Shown piece after piece: positions 32,883-36,534 of a stretch of 36,534 nucleotides of DNA. How positions within the stretch are numbered: the first letter of the stretch is position 1; each line of letters begins with the position of its first letter. The position numbers and the translations under genes are program-made. The DNA comes from Flavobacterium sp. UBA5153 (GTDB lineage Bacteria; Bacteroidota; Bacteroidia; Flavobacteriales; Flavobacteriaceae), in NCBI GenBank assembly GCA_002413745.1, contig DHXP01000079.1, positions 1 to 36,534 on the forward strand, written 5' to 3'. The notes under the pieces were generated by a model that saw only the letters and a list, made by a program, of their open reading frames with translations, was not told the origin of the DNA and made no database searches.

Positions 32883-35687
32883 ATGAAAACGGTTTTACAA
32901 TTACTACTATTATCCCTTTTGACCGCTTGCAGTTTTAAAAATATGCCAACAAATAAACCCTTGTGGATTATTTCGGCACCTAGCGGAAATCAAATAACGA
33001 AAATTGATAAAAACGGGAAAACCGTGATTCCCAATGGTCGATTTATAACTCCCGGAGGAAATAATATTATGACTGCGCCACACCCTTATGGATTGACCTT
33101 GAGTCCAAACGGGAATGTTGCCGTTACCGCTAATTCTGGTACCAATCCCCTATCGATTACAATCATAAAAGATATTTTATCAAAAAATCCAGAGGTACGA
33201 CAAATTCCTCCAGGCCCAGCAACTGATAAGGGCGTTTTGGCTTCGGTATTTATGGGATTAGCCATATCTCCCGACAATCAAACCGTTTATGTTTCCGGCG
33301 GACAAACCAACAAAATTTATTTGTTTGACGTGAATTCCGGTGCCAAAAAGGATTCTATAGATTGTTCTTCTCATTCTGAAAATACCGATTATTCCCACGG
33401 ATACATTGGCGATATGAAGATGTCAAAAGATGGAAAAACACTTTATGCAGTAGACCAAATTGGTTTCAGAATGGTTGTTTTGGACACTGAAACAAAAATG
33501 CTCAAATATTCCGTACCGGTGGGTCGTTATCCGTTTGGGATTTGTTTGTCGCCAGACGAAAAAAAGGCCTATGTTGCCAATGTGGGAATGTTTGAATATT
33601 CATACATAAAAGACGGAAAAGGAAAAGATGCCAAGATTAAGCCCATCGCTTATCCCGCTTTTGCCTACGGTTCGAAAGAAATGGAAAATGGTATCGAAAA
33701 TGATTCAGTTTCTATTAAAGGTTTGGGCGAAATGAATGCTATCGAAGCTTTTTCAGTTTTTGCAATTAATCTTGAAAATTTACAGCAACCCAAAGTGGTT
33801 GCAAAAATTAAAACCGGACATTTGGTTGGAGCATTGGTCGAAGGCATTCCTGCCGTGGGCGGTTCTAGCCCCAACTCAATTGTCGCCACAAATGAATATG
33901 TGTTTGTGAGTAATGGAACCAATGATAACATTTCAGTGATTTCTATCGAAAAAGATTCCGTTGTCAATACCATTTCTCTTAAACCAGATGATCGAATGAA
34001 GCAATTTCGGGGAGTTATCCCTTTTGGATTGGCTTTAAGTCCCGACCAAAAACGATTATATGTTGCTGAATCCGGAATAAATGCCATTGCAGTTATCAAT
34101 GTATCTGACCAAAAAGTCTTAGGGCATATTCCTGCCGGATGGTTTCCTTCGAAAATTGAGGTAAGCAAGGATGGAAAAAAACTGATTATTGCCAATGCCA
34201 AAGGTTTTGGGAGTGGCCCTAACGGAGGAGCTTCATATAAACTGGGTGCAGATGGCAGTTATATTGGATCGTTAATGAAAGGAACAGTACAAATAGTCGA
34301 CATCCCAAAAGATAAGGACTTAGATATGTTTACTAAAAAAGTCGTTTCAAATAACTTTCAATTTACCAATGCTGCTGATCCAATTTTTAAAAGCCGGCAG
34401 AATAATCCAATACCGCTTTATCCGGGAGAAAAAGAAAGTCCGATAAAACACATCGTATTTATTTCGAAGGAAAACAGAACGTATGATGAAATCTTCGGTC
34501 AGATAAAAAAAGGGAACGGAGACCCAACTATAGCACGATATGGCAGGAATGCCTCCTTTTCGAACAAAAAGAAAACAGACTCCGTTTCAAACGCAACAGT
34601 TATGCCCAACCACTTGGCTTTGGCAAGACAATTCAGCATTTCAGACAATTTTTATGTTGATTCAGATGTCTCCGCCGATGGTCATCGATGGCTGACCAAT
34701 ACCTATCCCAACGAATGGTGCGAAACCGCCACGGCCGCCAGTTATGGAGGAAACAGAAAATTTAAGGAAGGCTCAAAAGCTCCGGGTGTTTTTGCCATGA
34801 ACGGTGCCGCAGGAGCCATTTACCCCGAAGATTACAATGAGGCCGGTTCTTTATGGGATCACTTGGGACGCCATAATATAAATTTCTATAATTTTGGTTT
34901 TAGCATCATGTTTGAACCCGCGCTTTACAAACCGGAATATAAATATACCGGCATCAAACAATTTGTCAATTTTCCAATGCCAAAACCTCTATTTGATCGG
35001 ACTTCTAAAATGTATCCAACCTTCAATATGGAAATACCGGATCAATTCAGAATTAGCCAATTTATTAAAGAGTTTAATGCGAAATGGATTAACGGACAAG
35101 AAGTTATGCCTCCGTTTACAACCGTTATTATTCCGAATGATCACGGAGCCGAAGATCGTCCAGATACCGAATATCCGTTCAGGGAAAGTTATATGGCCGA
35201 CAATGATTTGGCCGTGGGACGTATTGTAGAATTCCTCTCAAAAACCCCTTATTGGAAAAATATGCTGATTGTAATTACCGAAGATGATGCACAAAACGGC
35301 GTAGACCATATTGATGCGCACAGAAGTGTGCTTATGCTAATTTCTCCTTGGATAAAAAGAGATTATGTAGGTCATGTGCACTATAGTTTTGGTAGTTTGT
35401 TTAAATCGTTTTGGAATATTTTGGATATGCCTTACTTAAATCAATATGATGCTGGTGCGACAGATTTAAGCGACCTTTTCGACACCACTCCAAACTATAC
35501 ACCTTACAATGCTGTAGAAATTGATTCCAGAATCTTTGATCCTCAAAAAGCGCTAGCTCCATTTGATGAAAAATTCGATTGGAAATCAGTGAAAGGATCT
35601 ACAAAAATTGATGATGAGGAAGATATGTTTCAGGAAAGCAAAGAACAGGATAAAAACCGTTTAGAAAACAGGGAAAAGAAAAAATAG
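32883..35687 (+). CDS. Lipoprotein: YncE-like beta-propeller fused to an alkaline-phosphatase-like phosphoesterase
   Basis: 934 aa from the ATG at 32883; a TTG at 32850 would only add residues before the signal peptide. MKTVLQLLLLSLLTAC is a lipoprotein signal with lipobox Cys16, so the protein is probably anchored on the periplasmic side of a membrane or exported. Residues about 25-490 are YVTN/YncE propeller blades (PHPYGLTLSPNGNVAVTANS, YPFGICLSPDEKKAYVANVG, IPFGLALSPDQKRLYVAESG). From about 520 a phosphoesterase domain begins with ENRTYDEIFGQ and includes SDNFYVDSDVSADGHRW and ITEDDAQNGVDHIDAHRS, the metal/phosphate-site motifs of the phospholipase C / acid phosphatase family. It probably cleaves phosphate esters for phosphate scavenging; the propeller's ligand is unknown. 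The C-terminus is highly charged. Confidence 0.9.
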   Translation: MKTVLQLLLLSLLTACSFKNMPTNKPLWIISAPSGNQITKIDKNGKTVIPNGRFITPGGNNIMTAPHPYGLTLSPNGNVAVTANSGTNPLSITIIKDILSKNPEVRQIPPGPATDKGVLASVFMGLAISPDNQTVYVSGGQTNKIYLFDVNSGAKKDSIDCSSHSENTDYSHGYIGDMKMSKDGKTLYAVDQIGFRMVVLDTETKMLKYSVPVGRYPFGICLSPDEKKAYVANVGMFEYSYIKDGKGKDAKIKPIAYPAFAYGSKEMENGIENDSVSIKGLGEMNAIEAFSVFAINLENLQQPKVVAKIKTGHLVGALVEGIPAVGGSSPNSIVATNEYVFVSNGTNDNISVISIEKDSVVNTISLKPDDRMKQFRGVIPFGLALSPDQKRLYVAESGINAIAVINVSDQKVLGHIPAGWFPSKIEVSKDGKKLIIANAKGFGSGPNGGASYKLGADGSYIGSLMKGTVQIVDIPKDKDLDMFTKKVVSNNFQFTNAADPIFKSRQNNPIPLYPGEKESPIKHIVFISKENRTYDEIFGQIKKGNGDPTIARYGRNASFSNKKKTDSVSNATVMPNHLALARQFSISDNFYVDSDVSADGHRWLTNTYPNEWCETATAASYGGNRKFKEGSKAPGVFAMNGAAGAIYPEDYNEAGSLWDHLGRHNINFYNFGFSIMFEPALYKPEYKYTGIKQFVNFPMPKPLFDRTSKMYPTFNMEIPDQFRISQFIKEFNAKWINGQEVMPPFTTVIIPNDHGAEDRPDTEYPFRESYMADNDLAVGRIVEFLSKTPYWKNMLIVITEDDAQNGVDHIDAHRSVLMLISPWIKRDYVGHVHYSFGSLFKSFWNILDMPYLNQYDAGATDLSDLFDTTPNYTPYNAVEIDSRIFDPQKALAPFDEKFDWKSVKGSTKIDDEEDMFQESKEQDKNRLENREKKK

Positions 35688-35805
35688 ACATCTAGACTTG
35701 TTAACTTGACAATGCACAATATTCGATGCCGAAACCTTTTTTAAAAACCTGTAACTCCCCCGATTCTACTCTGGCAGAAACATGATGTTAACGTAATCAT
35801 AATTA

Positions 35806-35836
35806 TTTGAAAACTCGCTGAAAATCAGTACCTTTA
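35806..35836 (+). promoter_or_regulatory. Promoter of the phosphoribosyltransferase gene
   Basis: TTTG at 35806-35809, exactly 19 bp, then TACCTTTA at 35829-35836, one base off TAnnTTTG. The implied start lies about 33 nt before the ATG at 35877. Confidence 0.65.
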
Positions 35837-35876
35837 TGGTAGAAATTATGATATTTAATCATATCAATCTTGAATT

Positions 35877-36512
35877 ATGTACAACGAAACCCTTAAAGAT
35901 AGAATAGAAGCCGGTATGCTGCTTTCGGATAAATTAAAAAAGTATCAGGGCAGCAACACGATAATTCTTGCCGTTCCCAGAGGAGGAGTTCCTGTGGGAT
36001 ACGTGATTGCAAAAAGTTTAAATCTTCCTTTGGATATAGTTCTCTCAAAAAAAATACCACACCCTTCTAACAAGGAATTTGCCATTGGCGCCGTGTCTAT
36101 GGATTCTATGATTTTGGATGAACATCCAGAAATTCCGAACGATTACATCGACGAAGAAGTCATTCGTCTCAGGAAATCGTTACAAGAAAAATATGAACTC
36201 TATATGGGCAATCGAAAGCCTCTTGATATAAAAGGAAAAAATGTAATTGTGGTTGATGATGGAATAGCGACAGGAAATACCTTGTTAGCAAGCATCGCTA
36301 TGTTACGAAAAAGAAAACCTGAAAAAATAATAGTGGCAGTACCAGTCATCCCTTATGACACAGTAAAAGTGTTCCAACAAAAAACAGACGAGTTTGTCTA
36401 TCTTATAGCTTCAAAATATTTTAGAGGTGTGGGAGGATTTTATGAGGAATTTAATCAAGTGGAAGACGATGAAGTGATTCGACTGTTGAGAGATGCAGAT
36501 AATATCAAATAG
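35877..36512 (+). CDS. Phosphoribosyltransferase family protein
   Basis: A 211-aa cytosolic protein of the type I PRTase fold. The PRPP loop is VVDDGIATGNT at 125-135, with the acidic pair D127-D128; AVPRGGVPVG near residue 32 and SKKIPHPSNKEFAIGAV at 57-73 match the group of standalone, unassigned PRTases related to the erythromycin-esterase-linked PRTase domain. The nucleobase or other acceptor is unknown. It has its own promoter and is the last gene in the window. Confidence 0.9.
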   Translation: MYNETLKDRIEAGMLLSDKLKKYQGSNTIILAVPRGGVPVGYVIAKSLNLPLDIVLSKKIPHPSNKEFAIGAVSMDSMILDEHPEIPNDYIDEEVIRLRKSLQEKYELYMGNRKPLDIKGKNVIVVDDGIATGNTLLASIAMLRKRKPEKIIVAVPVIPYDTVKVFQQKTDEFVYLIASKYFRGVGGFYEEFNQVEDDEVIRLLRDADNIK

Positions 36513-36534
36513 TAATACCGCTAGTTATTTCAAA

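Overview
The window looks like a chromosome segment from a Flavobacterium-like member of the Bacteroidota. Evidence: the gliding-motility genes gldF and gldG, flavobacterial versions of purC, phoH, dnaN and mnmE, AT-rich DNA, weak ribosome binding sites, and repeated promoter boxes of the Bacteroidetes sigma-A type (TAnnTTTG at -7, with TTTG or TTG about 19-20 bp upstream where it can be found). No database search was possible; family names come from motifs and recall.

Layout. 1-326: no gene; a candidate structured RNA ends at a perfect 58-bp palindrome that probably terminates transcription. 327-2184: a divergent pair, a DUF4294-type exported protein and an M42 metallopeptidase. 2300-9864: a metal-efflux block with an OmpR-type regulator, its histidine kinase and a TolC / adaptor / heavy-metal RND pump. 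A 40-bp palindromic terminator separates it from the leftward genes purC, an exported S9 peptidase, a HAD phosphatase, a REP-associated tyrosine transposase (RAYT) with its repeat array, and phoH. 16154-21046 runs rightward: SAM hydroxide adenosyltransferase family protein, a small monooxygenase-like protein, gldF-gldG, and dnaN. Leftward again are a membrane-anchored MutS-like ATPase and a universal stress protein. mnmE (24154-25542) is rightward.

The main discovery is a compact integrated element of about 6.4 kb (25525-31918). It sits at the 3' end of mnmE. An 18-bp sequence (17/18 identical) lies at both ends, and both copies encode the final FCIGK-stop of MnmE, so the gene stays intact. 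Inside are a zinc-ribbon/HTH protein, a Rep-like double-HTH protein with an acidic tail, 859 bp of noncoding DNA with iteron-like repeats and a 22-bp-arm hairpin (candidate origin), a tyrosine integrase, an excisionase-like protein, a divergent XRE repressor with a clear 20-bp operator, and two cargo genes: an exported protein of unknown function and a 250-aa protein that faintly resembles phage Mu F-type head morphogenesis proteins. No other phage structural gene or relaxase is visible, so the element is best described as an integrative element or satellite with undescribed cargo.

Right of the element are a 30-codon remnant of a YdjM-like hydrolase, a 2H phosphoesterase, a large lipoprotein joining a YncE-like propeller to an alkaline-phosphatase-type domain, and a phosphoribosyltransferase.
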